A stretch of DNA of 64,000 nt from Macrostomum hystrix (Eukaryota; Platyhelminthes; Macrostomidae): the NCBI GenBank assembly GCA_950097015.1, contig CATNEN010000025.1, forward strand, positions 4,379,001 through 4,443,000. The letters are read 5' to 3'. Position 1 is the first letter of the stretch; every line of letters begins with the position of its first letter. Both the position numbers and the translations under genes were made by a program. Shown here in pieces: positions 1 to 11,857 of this stretch. A model generated the notes under the pieces. It did not search any database. It saw nothing but the letters and a program-made list of their open reading frames with translations, and was not told the DNA's origin.

Positions 1-45
1 AAATATTTCCGTAAATAATTTCCCTATTCCCTTATCCCCACCCAA

Positions 46-312
46 CTTTCCCATCAAGCTTTCCCATCCCGCTTTCCCATTCACCTTTCCCATCCAGCTT
101 TCCCATCAAGCTTTCCCATCCCGCTTTCCCATTCACCTTTCCCATCCACCTTTCCCATCCACCTCTCCCATCAAGCTTTCCCATCCAGCTTTCCCATCAA
201 GCTTTCCCATCCCGCTTTCCCATTCACCTTTCCCATCCACCTTTCCCATCCACCTCTCCCATCAAGCTTTCCCATCCAGCTTTCCCATCCAACTTTCCCA
301 TCCACCTTTCCC
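46..312. repeat. 13-bp minisatellite
   Basis: About 20 tandem copies of a 13-bp pyrimidine-rich unit (CTTTCCCATCCAG with variants AAG, CCG, CAC at its end). No gene is visible before position 564. The array lies just upstream of the Iroquois-like gene, so it could sit in its promoter or 5' UTR region, but nothing in the sequence shows a function. Confidence 0.85.
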
Positions 313-563
313 CGTCCGCCTTTTACTCGTCAATATTTGCAAAATCGGCACGGAATTCTCCATTCTAGCGAATTCCCCAAGCAATCTTTCATTTATCCGC
401 GCCGCTATTGGTCAGAACCAGCCTCCACCGCAGCCAATGAGAGCTCGTCTCGACGAGCTTTAGCAGGCACAATGGGCTAAAATTGCCTACAAGAGTTCCA
501 TTTAGCAATTCCCAATCTAGATTCAGACAGACTGAGTTCATAACAGGAGCAAACCCAAACTCA

Positions 564-3064
564 ATGAACATCGCCAAGAAGAACGGCTGCGGCTGGCAAA
601 ATCATTTGTCTGAGCAACCGCCGCCTCTACCAGACAATCAGAAGTCGGTTTGTGAATCTCTAATGCGGCCTGCTCTGACCGATCCAGAGGAGCCGGGTGA
701 GTTCTAGATCTAAAATACATACTGAAAATGAGACAGGGGAGATGGACCGGGGAGAGATGAGACAGGGGAGAGATGAGACAAGGGAGAGATAAGACACGCG
801 AGAGATGAGACAGGGGAGAGATGAGACACTGGAGAGATGAGAAAGGGGAGAGATGAGACAGGGGAGAGATGAGACAGGGGAGGGATGAGACAGGGGAGGG
901 ATGAGACAGGGGTGAGATGAGACACGGGAGAGATGAGACAGGAGAGGGATGAGACAGGGGTGAGATGAGACACGAGAGACATGAGACAAGGAAGAGATGA
1001 GACAGGGGAGGGATGAGACAGGGGTGAGATAAGACACGAGAGACATGAGACAAGGAAGAGATGAGACAGGGGAGGGATGAGACAGGGGAGGGATGAGACA
1101 GGGGAGAGATGAGACACGGGAGAGATGAGACAGGGGAGAGATGAGACAGGGGAGAGATGAGACAGGGTAGACAGCTATAGTAGTATGGCAAAGTTTACTG
1201 CTCTTTTTGAAATCTCACCCAGTTACGGAGTCTACATACTGGCGCAACGTCGACTGGTCGAACTTCGAGTATTTCCACCAACTGGCCACAGCCGGCGATC
1301 AGCAGCTTCATGATCCTGGTCTCCGCGCCGTTTTCAGGGCAGCCCACAGGGTGCAGTACGAAAGTCGATCTGACGAGAGTCTCAGGCCGACGCTGCCACC
1401 GTTGATTCCGCTGCGCCAGCCGACGTCGCTGCTTCCGCCGCAGTGGCGCCAAATTTATTGTCGCAGGCGGTCGGCGAGCAAGGAGACAACCGGTTTGCTG
1501 AAGGCATGGCTCAGCCAGCACCTGGAGAATCCTTATCCCACAAAGGCAGAGAAAATCATGCTGGCGGTCATCACCGCGATGACTCTAACTCAGGTGACTA
1601 TCACACCTGTGATAAATGTTAACTAATTTAAACACATTCTATCCTGTAATTTACCGCACAATCACATTGTTAGAAGCTCATGCGTGTTGGACGAGTTAAA
1701 ATTTGAAGCTTGTCGGCACACAAAAGTGAAAATATTTTGAAAATTAAACTTTAGATTCAGGGGTCCGCAATCTCCGGCCGTTGGCTACTTGAAGAAGCTC
1801 TTTAATCCGACCCTAATGACCCTTTCAACACCTACTCCGCACTGTCTCGTCTCTCCCCTGTCTCATCTCTCCCGTGTTTCATCTCTCCCCTGTCTCATCT
1901 CTCCCGTGTCTCATCTCTCCCCTGTCTCATCTCTTCCTTGTCTCATGTCTCTCGTGTCTCATCTCACCCCTGTCTCATCTCTCCTCTGTCTCATCTCTCC
2001 CGTGTCTCATCTCTCCCCTGTCTCATCCCTCCCCTGTCTCATCTCTCCCCTGTCTCATCTCTCCCGTGTCTCATCCCTCCCCTGTCTCATCCCTCCCCTG
2101 TCTCATCTCTCCCCTGTCTCATCTCACCCCTGTCTCATCTCTCCTCTGTCTCATCTCTCCCCTGTCTCATCTCTCCCCTGTCTCATCCCTCCCCTGTCTC
2201 ATCTCTTCCTTGTCTCATCTCTCCCGTGTCTCATCTCTCCCCTGTCTCATCTCTCCCCTGTCTCATCTCTCCCCTGTCTCATCTCTTCCTTGTCTCATGT
2301 CTCATGTCTCTCGTGTCTCATCCCTCCCCTGTCTCATCTCTTCCTTGTCTCATCTCTCCCGTGTCTCATCTGTTCCTTGTCTCATCTCTCCCTTGTCGCA
2401 TCTCTCCCGTCAGGACATGGATCTGCGAGGCATATAAGTTTGCGGACAGCTATCAGCTTGTTGAAAATTCAATATTTTTTTGCGAATCGAATGGACTTGC
2501 AAGAAGATTCAGAAAATCTTTTTCGCAAACTTGGCCTTCGCTCCCCACCCCAAGGTTTCCACCTGGTTTGCCAACGCTCGCCGACGCCTAAAGAAAGAAA
2601 ACAGGATGACCTGGGCACCTAGAAACAGCATGGAGATCGGCGAGGACGACCTGGATGACGAGAAGGACGATGTTGAAGAATTCGATGTTGGGGAGTCTAC
2701 AGGGGCGGCGGTGGCGGCAGCGGCGGCGAAGTCATCGGCAGTCGCCGACAAGCCGCGGATTTGGTCTCTCGTGGACACGGCGACCAGAGCGGAGCGTCCG
2801 ACTCCGCCGGAGCCGCCGACGCTGGACTTCCTGCGCCAGCACTTGCTGCCGCCGCCACGCCTGCTGGCTGCTCCGCCGCGGTGGCCGCCGCCTTTGACTT
2901 GTACGCGCTCGGAGGAGCCAGAACTGTCTTCGGGGTTCAGCAGCGGACCGCCGGCTAGGCCGAATTTGCCGCATCTGGTGCCGCTGCCGCTGCCGCTGCC
3001 GCTGCCGCTGCCGCTGCCGCTTCCACCGCTGAAGCTGCACAGCTGTCCTGACGGCCAAGTCTGA
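564..3064 (+). CDS. irx: Iroquois-class (TALE) homeobox transcription factor
   Basis: Three exons, 564-696, 1223-1593 and 2555-3064, join in frame (donor GTGAGT at 697 in phase 1; donor at 1594 and acceptor at 2553-2554 in phase 0), giving 337 residues. The homeodomain is split. Exon 2 holds helices 1-2 with the TALE loop ([29 protein letters not shown]) and exon 3 holds the recognition helix [16 protein letters not shown] plus MTWAPRN, which is diagnostic of Iroquois. After it come an acidic stretch, an Ala-rich run and [12 protein letters not shown], the motif Irx proteins carry downstream of the homeodomain, then a Pro/Leu-rich tail. Irx proteins bind DNA in the nucleus and pattern tissues. 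The protein is short for the class and its N-terminal half is not conserved. Exon 1 and the ATG at 564 are inferred from phase and a good donor; upstream exons could exist. Introns 1 and 2 each carry a large minisatellite. Confidence 0.85.
725..1168 (+). repeat. 16-bp minisatellite, forward array
   Basis: About 27 copies of a 16-bp unit (GAGACAGGGGAGAGAT; variants GAGACACGG, GAGACAAGG) fill intron 1 of the Iroquois-like gene. The same unit recurs in the opposite orientation in intron 2. Long reading frames across it exist only because three units (48 bp) contain no stop codon. Confidence 0.9.
1840..2413 (-). repeat. 16-bp minisatellite, inverted array
   Basis: About 35 copies of ATCTCTCCCCTGTCTC, the reverse complement of the unit in intron 1, lie inside intron 2 of the Iroquois-like gene. 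It shares variants with the first array (GTG for CTG, CTTCCTTG), so the two are related. Exon 2 lies between them. Confidence 0.9.
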
Positions 3065-3654
3065 CTGACTAAAAGTTGGAATCAAAGAAATGCTATAAAA
3101 ATGTGTTAAATGACCTTCGGACAATATTTTTTGCGCTAGTTAGAGCACGTGCTCATGAACTTTGATCTCATCATTTTTAGGGAAAATTTTGAAAAAATGA
3201 TGGCTTACCCTGCCCGCATTACCACAGGTGTTAGTTAAGAATGCATGTGGATAAATTCTTCAATTTATTTTAATGCAATTTTGCGTGCTAAATATTTACC
3301 AAAATAATTGTTGCGTCCAGTCTCCTGCGCTCGCTAAATTTGCCAATTAGTCGGTCGTTAAGTCCCGTTTGAGCTGCTTCTCAAAGCGATGCAGAAAAAG
3401 TCGCAGGTGCAATTCAACCAACTTTGGCTTTGGCCAACTAACGCTTTCGCTTGGCCTAATCAGCGAACGATTTCTGCAGCAGGCGAAACAAATTCATACG
3501 AAAATCGGAAAATATTTCAGGCTTTTTCGAATCCTAAACTGTTTTCTTTAGCTTTGCAATTTGGTTTGCAAATTAAGGTACAGAAAATACGAGAAAATAA
3601 ATGATTAAGCTAAAGGTGCGCAAGTACCTACTCGTAAAAAACTAGAGTTATATA
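3065..3654. other. Intergenic, no gene seen
   Basis: AT-rich sequence after the homeobox gene. It presumably begins with that gene's 3' UTR. I see no coding exon, RNA gene or mobile element. Confidence 0.5.
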
Positions 3655-5930
3655 GATGTCGAGTTTGTGAGTTTCGAGTTTGTGAGTTTCGAGTTTGTGA
3701 GTTTCGAGTTTGTAAATTTCGAGTTTTTAAGTTTCAAGTTTGTAATAAATGTCGAGTTTGTAATAAATGTCGAGTTTGTTATAAATGTCGAGTTTGTAAT
3801 AAATGTCGAGTTTGTTATAAATGTCGAGTTTGCTATAAATGTCGAGTTTGTTATAAATGTCGAGTTTGTTATAAATGTCGAGTTTGTTATAAATGTCGAG
3901 TTTGTTATATATGTCGAGTTTGTAATAAATGTCGAGTTTGTTATATATGTCGAGTTTGTAATAAATGTCGAGTTTGTTATAAATGTCGAGTTTGTTATAA
4001 ATGTCGAGTTTGTTATATATGTCGAGTTTGTTATAAATGTCGAGTTTGTTATAAATGTCGAGTTTGTTATAAATGTCGAGTTTGTTATATATGTCGAGTT
4101 TGTAATAAATGTCGAGTTTGTTATAAATGTCGAGTTTGTAATAAATGTCGAGTTTGTTATAAATGTCGAGTTTGTTATAAATGTCGAGTTTGTTATAAAT
4201 GTCGAGTTTGTTATAAATGTCGAGTTTGTTATAAATGTCGAGTTTGTTATAAATGTCGAGTTTGTTATATATGTCGAGTTTGTTATAAATGTCGAGTTTG
4301 TTATAAATGTCGAGTTTGTTATATATGTCGAGTTTGTTATAAATGTCGAGTTTGTTATAAATGTCGAGTTTGTTATAAATGTCGAGTTTGTTATAAATGT
4401 CGAGTTTGTTATAAATGTCGAGTTTGTAATAAATGTCGAGTTTGTAATAAATGTCGAGTTTGTAATAAATGTCGAGTTTGTTATAAATGTCGAATTTGTA
4501 ATAAATGTCGAGTTTGTTATAAATGTCGAGTTTGTTATAAATGTCGAGTTTGTAATAAATGTCGAGTTTGTTATAAATGTCGAGTTTGTAATAAATGTCG
4601 AGTTTGTAATAAATGTCGAGTTTGTAATAAATGTCGAGTTTGTTATAAATGTCGAGTTTGTAATAAATGTCGAGTTTGTAATAAATGTCGAGTTTGTAAT
4701 AAATGTCGAGTTTGTTATAAATGTCGAGTTTGTTATAATTGTCGAGTTTGTAATAAATGTCGAGTTTGTAATAAATTTCGAGTTTGTAATAAATGTCGAG
4801 TTTGTAATAAATGTTAAGTTTGTTATAAATTTCGAGTTTGTAATAAATGTCGAGTTTGTTATAAATGTTAAGTTTGTTATAAATGTCGAGTTTGTAATAA
4901 ATGTCGAGTTTGTTATATATGTCGAGTTTGTAATAAATGTCGAGTTTGTTATAAATGTCGAGTTTGTTATAAATGTCGAGTTTGTTATAAATGTCGAGTT
5001 TGTAATAAATGTCGAGTTTGTAATAAATGTCGAGTTTGTAATAAATGTCGAGTTTGTAATAAATGTCGAGTTTGTTATAAATGTCGAATTTGTAATAAAT
5101 GTCGAGTTTGTTATAAATGTCGAGTTTGTTATAAATGTCGAGTTTGTAATAAATGTCGAGTTTGTTATAAATGTCGAGTTTGTAATAAATGTCGAGTTTG
5201 TTATAAATGTCGAGTTTGTAATAAATGTCGAGTTTGTTATAAATGTCGAGTTTGTAATAAATGTCGAGTTTGTAATAAATGTCGAGTTTGTAATAAATGT
5301 CGAGTTTGTTATAAATGTCGAGTTTGTTATAATTGTCGAGTTTGTAATAAATGTCGAGTTTGTAATAAATTTCGAGTTTGTAATAAATGTCGAGTTTGTA
5401 ATAAATGTTAAGTTTGTTATAAATTTCGAGTTTGTAATAAATGTCGAGTTTGTTATAAATGTTAAGTTTGTTATAAATGTCGAGTTTGTAATAAATGTCG
5501 AGTTTGTTATAAATGTCGAGTTTGTAATAAATGTCGAGTTTGTTATAAATGTCGAGTTTGTAATAAATGTCGAGTTTGTAATAAATGTCGAGTTTGTAAT
5601 AAATGTCGAGTTTGTTATAAATGTCGAGTTTGTAATAAATGTCGAGTTTGTAATAAATGTCGAGTTTGTAATAAATGTCGAGTTTGTTATAAATGTCGAG
5701 TTTGTTATAATTGTCGAGTTTGTAATAAATGTCGAGTTTGTAATAAATTTCGAGTTTGTAATAAATGTCGAGTTTGTAATAAATGTCGAGTTTGTTATAA
5801 ATGTCGAGTTTGTAATAAATGTCGAGTTTGTAATAAATGTCGAGTTTGTTATAAATGTCGAGTTTGTTATAAATGTCGAGCTTGTAATTGTTGAGCTTGT
5901 TATAACAGTTGAGTTTGTTTGGATTGTCGA
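3655..5930. repeat. 18-bp satellite array, 2.2 kb
   Basis: About 125 tandem copies of GTCGAGTTTGTAATAAAT or GTCGAGTTTGTTATAAAT. Because 18 is a multiple of three and the unit has no stop in some frames, the array is open for more than 700 codons on both strands, with a monotonous hexapeptide. This is not a gene. Blocks of variants (a TTAAGTTTG pair, an AATTGTCGAG unit, a TTTCGAG unit) recur in the same order near 4735-4870, 5330-5470 and 5700-5760, showing higher-order duplication of ~500-600 bp segments. The edges are degenerate. Confidence 0.95.
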
Positions 5931-7454
5931 GTGTATGGTGGGTCACGTTAGTTACATAATGTCAAGCGTTCATTGTGTCGAGCTGTGCATATTGCGCCTC
6001 TTAAGTCTACGCGATCGAGTTTGAAAAATCGTCTTTTTGTGAAGTCAGTTTAAAGTTACAAGTTTGTGTCCTTTCTTTAAAAAACAATGTGAACTGTCTC
6101 AAGTAAAAGTGCGTAGCAGTTATTACAGTGTTTTAATTAAACGAGGTACCATATTGAAGCCGAGTGGAAGTCGTGACGGAAGTGAGTATGAGAAAACGCG
6201 CATCCATTCGTGTGCTTTGCGGCTCCGATGCGAGGCCCAATTTCATTTGTGCAGCCACTCTACTAGCCGTCACTGTCAGTCAAGACTAAGCAAAAATGAG
6301 CTTAGCTACACCTGCCGAGAAACGGTATGGATTTTAATATACCTAACAAGGGAAGCAGGATTACAATGATAATGCTTGCGCATAGCACTTCTTTTGACAC
6401 GTTTATAGTGTGTATACACACAAACACACACACACACACAGTGCTTCAGTGGACAAACCATTTGCTTCCTGCGTTTTGAGTTGGCCTTGTACGCGTGTGT
6501 GTGTGTGTGTTTGTGTTAATAGTGTGCGTGCGGCTTTACAATTTGTTAGAGGAAGAAAACAGACGATTGGAATCGAGGCGGGAATGAGTAGCGAATGAAA
6601 GCTTTCGCGTCAGTGTTTGCGCAGTGGAGGTGACGACCGTGACAATGCTGCTGCTTCTGGTGCTGTAACAGTCGCTGAAGTGTAAGAAGCGATTGTGAGA
6701 AAGCAATAATCTCACTTGTTTCCCATAATAGTCTGATATTGCCTATTGCGTATAGGATTTGAAGAAGTGTCAAACTTGTAGCAGCGTAAAACAGTTTTTT
6801 GTTACTTGAATTGTTTACACTTCATATATGAGACAGTTGGGTGTATTACTCTGGACTCACAAGAAGTAGATTGAAGGCACTCGTTGGGACTCCATGCACA
6901 ATGTCAGCATGGTAGCTAACTTTGACTAAAAACGATAGAGGAGGACAGATAGGAGGGCTTGAGTTAGCTGTCAATCCGAGTGGCCTACTTAAACCGGCGA
7001 CAATCAGCTTACACACATTCCGGAGCGCTTCAGTTCCAAACACACTTACACATGTCCCGCATGCCCCGATCTAAGCTGTTAGGAATCCCTGCCGCCACAG
7101 ATCAGTACTATAACACTTAGGCATAACAATTCCTTGTTGTCGGGTTTATTTGGTAAAGAGCTAAATCCACTCTCGGAGTTACACAAAGCGAGAGAGAGGG
7201 CGAGTGGCGAGCGGCGACCCCCGGGCCTCAAGTGTCTAGCGCGAGTGGAGTGGAAAATTTCCACAGACAAAGCGGCGCCCATCACAGTTGGCAGGGATCC
7301 GGAACGTGGGACGCCTGCATTGGCAGATCTATATACTGCCACTTGAGTGCAGAATTGCACAGTGTAAATGCGTATAGAGAATATGCAAAGCGCAGAGTAT
7401 TTCACAATTATTCTTACAGTTTTCAGAAGTACTGGAAAATAGTCATTGCTCAAG
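5931..7454. other. Unassigned region with microsatellites
   Basis: It holds a CA run at 6411-6440 and a GT run near 6496-6512, which could pair as an inverted repeat. An ATG at 6297 opens about ten codons (MSLATPAEK) and then meets a possible donor, GTATGG; this could be a first coding exon but I find no partner exon. The 7080-7340 part is GC-rich and looks like repeat-derived DNA I cannot classify. Confidence 0.35.
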
Positions 7455-7680
7455 CCTATTGGGGGTTGTAGCCTAGTGGTTAGAAGGTATGCGGTTCGAT
7501 TCCCGACTTCTACCAATCAGTTTTTGTCCTTTAGAAAGTCATTTAGCTTTGCATCGCTCCTTTCACCCAGTAGTAAAATTGGTGCCAGCATCGTAGCCTC
7601 TATCGGTAATGGCGTACTCCCAGTCCATGGACTGAACAGACATAAACAGCTTGCATAGCTTGGCCTAGTACTCGTAGAGC
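7455..7680 (+). mobile_element. tRNA-derived SINE, family 1, damaged copy
   Basis: It starts with a tRNA-like head: an A-box-like TAGCCTAGTGGTTAGA at about 7471 and a perfect B box, GGTTCGATTCC, at about 7493. The spacing is too short for a tRNA because the anticodon arm is missing, so this is not a working tRNA gene. The body shares the palindrome CAGTCCATGGACTG and flanking bases with the copies at about 12.1 kb and 42.7 kb. Confidence 0.6.
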
Positions 7681-7904
7681 ATTGGTTCAATGAACTCATT
7701 TTTTCCTATCGATTTCTTTCGTATTATGCTTCTTACTGTAAGATCTAATTCGTATTTTCGTATTTATTAAATGCAGCTGGTAACTATACTCAACTTAAAC
7801 CACTTTTAGCGAAATCCAAAAATGACTGTACTTTTAAAGATGTAAATTACCACAGAATATAAGAGGTTCGGTCCATGCCGATTCGGCAAAGTGAAGTGAA
7901 GTAA
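7681..7904. other. Short spacer, nothing seen
   Basis: AT-rich sequence between the SINE and the 19-bp array. No gene or element is recognisable. Confidence 0.4.
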
Positions 7905-8500
7905 CGTGAAGTGAAGTGATCATTCAGTTCCAAAGTGATCCTTCAGTTCCGAAATGATCCTTCATTTCCGAAGTGATTCTTAATTTCTGAAGTGATCCTT
8001 CAGTAACGAAATTACCCACAGTTCCAAAGTGATCCTTCAGTTCCAAAGTGATCCTTCAGTTCCGAAGTGATTCTTTCAGTTCCGAAGTGATTCCTTCAGT
8101 TCCGAAGTGATTCCTTCAGTTCCGAAATTATCCTTCATTTCCGAAGTGATTCTTCAGTTCCAAAGTGATCCTTCAGTTCCGAAGTGGTTCTTCAGTTTCG
8201 AAACTATCCATCATTTCCGAAGTGATTCTTCAGTTCCAAAGTGATCCTTTAGTTCCGAAGTGATCCTTCAGTTCCGAAATGATCCTTAATTTCTGAAGTG
8301 ATTCTTCAGTTCCGAAGTGATCCTTCAGTTCCGAAGTGATTCCTTTAGTTCCGAAATTATCCTTCATTTCCGAAATTATCCTTCATTTCCGAAATTATCC
8401 TTCATTTCCGAAATTATCCTTCATTTCCGAAATTATCCTTCATTTCCGAAATTATCCTTCTCTTCCGAAGTGATCAATCGGTTCCAAAGTGATCCTTTAA
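7905..8500. repeat. 19-bp minisatellite, degenerate
   Basis: About 31 copies of a 19-bp unit close to TTCAGTTCCGAAGTGATCC. Copies differ by substitutions and small indels. A uniform block of six CATTTCCGAAATTATCCTT units at about 8350-8470 looks like a recent local expansion. Confidence 0.9.
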
Positions 8501-8989
8501 TTTCCGAAACAATCCCATTCAGCAGAAAAAAGATTTTTTCTGTTCCGAAAAAAAGTATTTTTAGCGTTACATCATAAATTTAGTTAACTCTGTACTGGCG
8601 CAGTGCGTTAGAATCGACATCTTACTTTAAAAACTAAAAAAGCAGCAGAAATGCAAAGACACAGAAGCAAATGCAGCAGGAAAACTTGGAATTGAGTCAG
8701 GGCAGAATGTTTTGCTCAGGACAGTGAGTATGTAGGCTGCTACAGATCCGTGTGGCTTCTGTTTTATCTGCTTCAAAGAATGCTTCTGAAAATCAATAAG
8801 CAGCTTGCAATTCGAGAATTACAAGCAATGACTAAACTTTTGAAGAATTTTAGATTCTAAATAATTATGTTGCATTTTAAATGTACAGCTTGCTCAAATG
8901 CCAATAGCATTGCGTTTTCTGCTAACGCGTTAAACCAGCTGAAATTGTATTCGCTTGAGTCTAACTAACAAGTGTTCTGTCAGACACGG
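8501..8989. other. Spacer between arrays, nothing seen
   Basis: AT-rich sequence without a recognisable gene or element. Confidence 0.4.
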
Positions 8990-11095
8990 GAAAACATACG
9001 AGAGTTAATCCTCTACTGGATAATAGAAAACAAACGAGAGTTAATCCTCTATTGGATAATAGAAAACAAACGAGAGTTAATCCTCTATTGGATAATAGAA
9101 AACAAACGAGAGTTAATCCTCTATTGGATAATAGAAAACAAACGAGAGTTAATCCTCTATTGGATAATAGAAAACATACGAGAGTTAATCCTCTATTGGA
9201 TAGTAGAAAACATACGAGAGTTAATCCTCTATTGGATAATAGAAAACAAACGAGAGTTAATCCTCTATCTGGATAGTAGAAAACATACGAGAGTTAATCC
9301 TCTATTGGATAATAGAAAACAAACGAGAGTTAATCCTCTATCGGATAATAGAAAACAAACGAGAGTTAATCCTCTATTGGATAATAGAAAACAAACGAGA
9401 GTTAATCCTCTATTGGATAATAGAAAACATACGAGAGTTAATCCTCTATTGGATAATAGAAAACATACGAGAGTTAATCCTCTACTGGATAGTAGAAAAC
9501 ATACGAGAGTTAATCCTCTATTGGATAATAGAAAACATACGAGAGTTAATCCTCTACTGGATAGTAGAAAACATACGAGAGTTAATCCTCTATTGGATAA
9601 TAGAAAACAAACGAGAGTTAATCCTCTACTGGATAGTAGAAAACAAACGAGAGTTAATCCTCTATTGGATAATAGAAAACAAACGAGAGTTAATCCTCCT
9701 ATCGGATAATAGAAAACAAACGAGAGTTAATCCTCTATTGGATAATAGAAAACAAACGAGAGTTAATCCTCTATTGGATAATAGAAAACAAACGAGAGTT
9801 AATCCTCTATTGGATAATAGAAAACAATACGAGAGTTAATCCTCTATTGGATAATAGAAAACATAACGAGAGTTAATCCTCTATCTGGATAGTAGAAAAC
9901 ATACGAGAGTTAATCCTCTATCTGGATAGTAGAAAACAAACGAGAGTTAATCCTCTACTGGATAATAGAAAACATAACGAGAGTTAATCCTCTATCTGGA
10001 TAGTAGAAAACAAACGAGAGTTAATCCTCTACTGGATAGTAGAAAACATACGAGAGTTAATCCTCTACTGGATAGTAGAAAACAAACGAGAGTTAATCCT
10101 CTATTGGATAATAGAAAACAAACGAGAGTTAATCCTCTATCGGATAATAGAAAACAAACGAGAGTTAATCCTCTACTGGATAATAGAAAACAAACGAGAG
10201 TTAATCCTCTATTGGATAATAGAAAACATACGAGAGTTAATCCTCTATTGGATAGTAGAAAACAAACGAGAGTTAATCCTCTACTGGATAATAGAAAACA
10301 TACGAGAGTTAATCCTCTACTGGATAGTAGAAAACAAACGAGAGTTAATCCTCTATTGGATAATAGAAAACAAACGAGAGTTAATCCTCCTATCGGATAA
10401 TAGAAAACAAACGAGAGTTAATCCTCTACTGGATAATAGAAAACAAACGAGAGTTAATCCTCTATTGGATAATAGAAAACATACGAGAGTTAATCCTCTA
10501 CTTGGATAATAGAAAACATACGAGAGTTAATCCTCTACTGGATAATAGAAAACAAACGAGAGTTAATCCTCTACTGGATAATAGAAAACATACGAGAGTT
10601 AATCCTCTACTGGATAATAGAAAACATACGAGAGTTAATCCTCTATCGGATAATAGAAAACAAACGAGAGTTAATCCTCTACTGGATAGTAGAAAACAAA
10701 CGAGAGTTAATCCTCTATTGGATAATAGAAAACAAACGAGAGTTAATCCTCTACTGGATAGTAGAAAACATACGAGAGTTAATCCTCTACTGGATAATAG
10801 AAAACAAACGAGAGTTAATCCTCTACTGGATAATAGAAAACATACGAGAGTTAATCCTCTATCGGATAATAGAAAACATACGAGAGTTAATCCTCTATTG
10901 GATAATAGAAAACATACGAGAGTTAATCCTCTATCGGATAATAGAAAACATACGAGAGTTAATCCTCTATCGGATAATAGAAAACATACGAGAGTTAATC
11001 CTCTATCGGATAATAGAAAACATACGAGAGTTAATCCTCTATTAGGATAATAGAAAACATACGAGAGTTAATCCTCTATCGGATAATAGAAACAT
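8990..11095. repeat. 36-bp tandem array, 2.1 kb
   Basis: About 58 copies of a 36-bp unit beginning ACGAGAGTTAATCCTCTA. There are four variable sites: TTGG, CTGG or TCGG in the middle, AATAG or AGTAG, and CAAACG or CATACG at the join. A few units carry 1-bp indels, breaking the reading frame. Copies are contiguous with no unique spacers, so it is a minisatellite and not a CRISPR array. Confidence 0.95.
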
Positions 11096-11857
11096 ACGAT
11101 CATTCATAGGAAGCAGATACAAGGCTCTTCTTTTGATATAACTCACAAAATATGTTGCTTCGATGAATTTTATAAAGATTTATTCATGAATAATTGATCT
11201 TCATACTATTTTAGTTTCTGTATCATGCAGCAATTATAGTCTGAAGCTAACTAGTGACTAACTTGAATTCTAGAATCTTTGTTTAATCGAATACATAGAT
11301 ATTTATTAGCAATTAATTATTAGCAATATCATTAAAAATAGTTGGCTATGATTGTATGCCCAACTCACTGCTATATCATCGATGTCATCTTCTAGTGGTC
11401 CTTGGCTAGAACGCTCAGAGAATTTGAAAATATTTTACCTTGATTTTTCATCGATGTGCATGTTAAATTTATTCATGAAAATATTCTTTTCGATAAGTTA
11501 AAAGAATAACAGTGCTACGAGCTACATCTTATTGTCAGCATTTTTTAACATTCGCAAACATTATAATTTGTTTTAAGTCGTTTTGCGTAAAATCCGGTAG
11601 CGTCAATTCAAAGCGCATTTAAACGATTCGCTAAAGACCTTTCGCCTCGGGTCTCAGTTTTAATTGATAAGAGAGCCGCTCTTGTCTGACTCTGTCATTG
11701 CTGACTTTGAGGACAGCAAGCGTTCGTCAAAGTTTTGGTAATTTCTAATTTCCTTCGCTTTGTTCACATGGTACGGATCAATCTACTGCATAACAATTAG
11801 CCATAAAGTTTTCCTACAAAATCTAGCAGTGGACTTTTGTTGCGGTCAGCAGAAACA
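11096..11857. other. Upstream region of the 12-repeat gene
   Basis: AT-rich sequence between the 36-bp array and the signal-peptide exon. It should contain the promoter and 5' UTR of the gene starting at 11858, but I see no clear TATA box or other defined site. Confidence 0.4.

Noticed and set aside
538-1191. Minus-strand open frames of 128-217 codons
   Set aside because: They arise from the 16-bp minisatellite; the Ser/Leu/Pro/Cys pattern repeats every 16 residues.
3667-6024. Open frames of 785 and 739 codons on opposite strands
   Set aside because: Both are made by the 18-bp tandem unit, have no ATG of their own that matters and show a hexapeptide only.
7461-7515. tRNA gene
   Set aside because: A and B boxes are present but the anticodon arm is missing and the acceptor stem does not pair; it is a SINE head.
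8972-11050. Long open frames and a CRISPR-like look of the 36-bp array
   Set aside because: Units are contiguous without unique spacers, and frames break at 1-bp indels. The host is eukaryotic.
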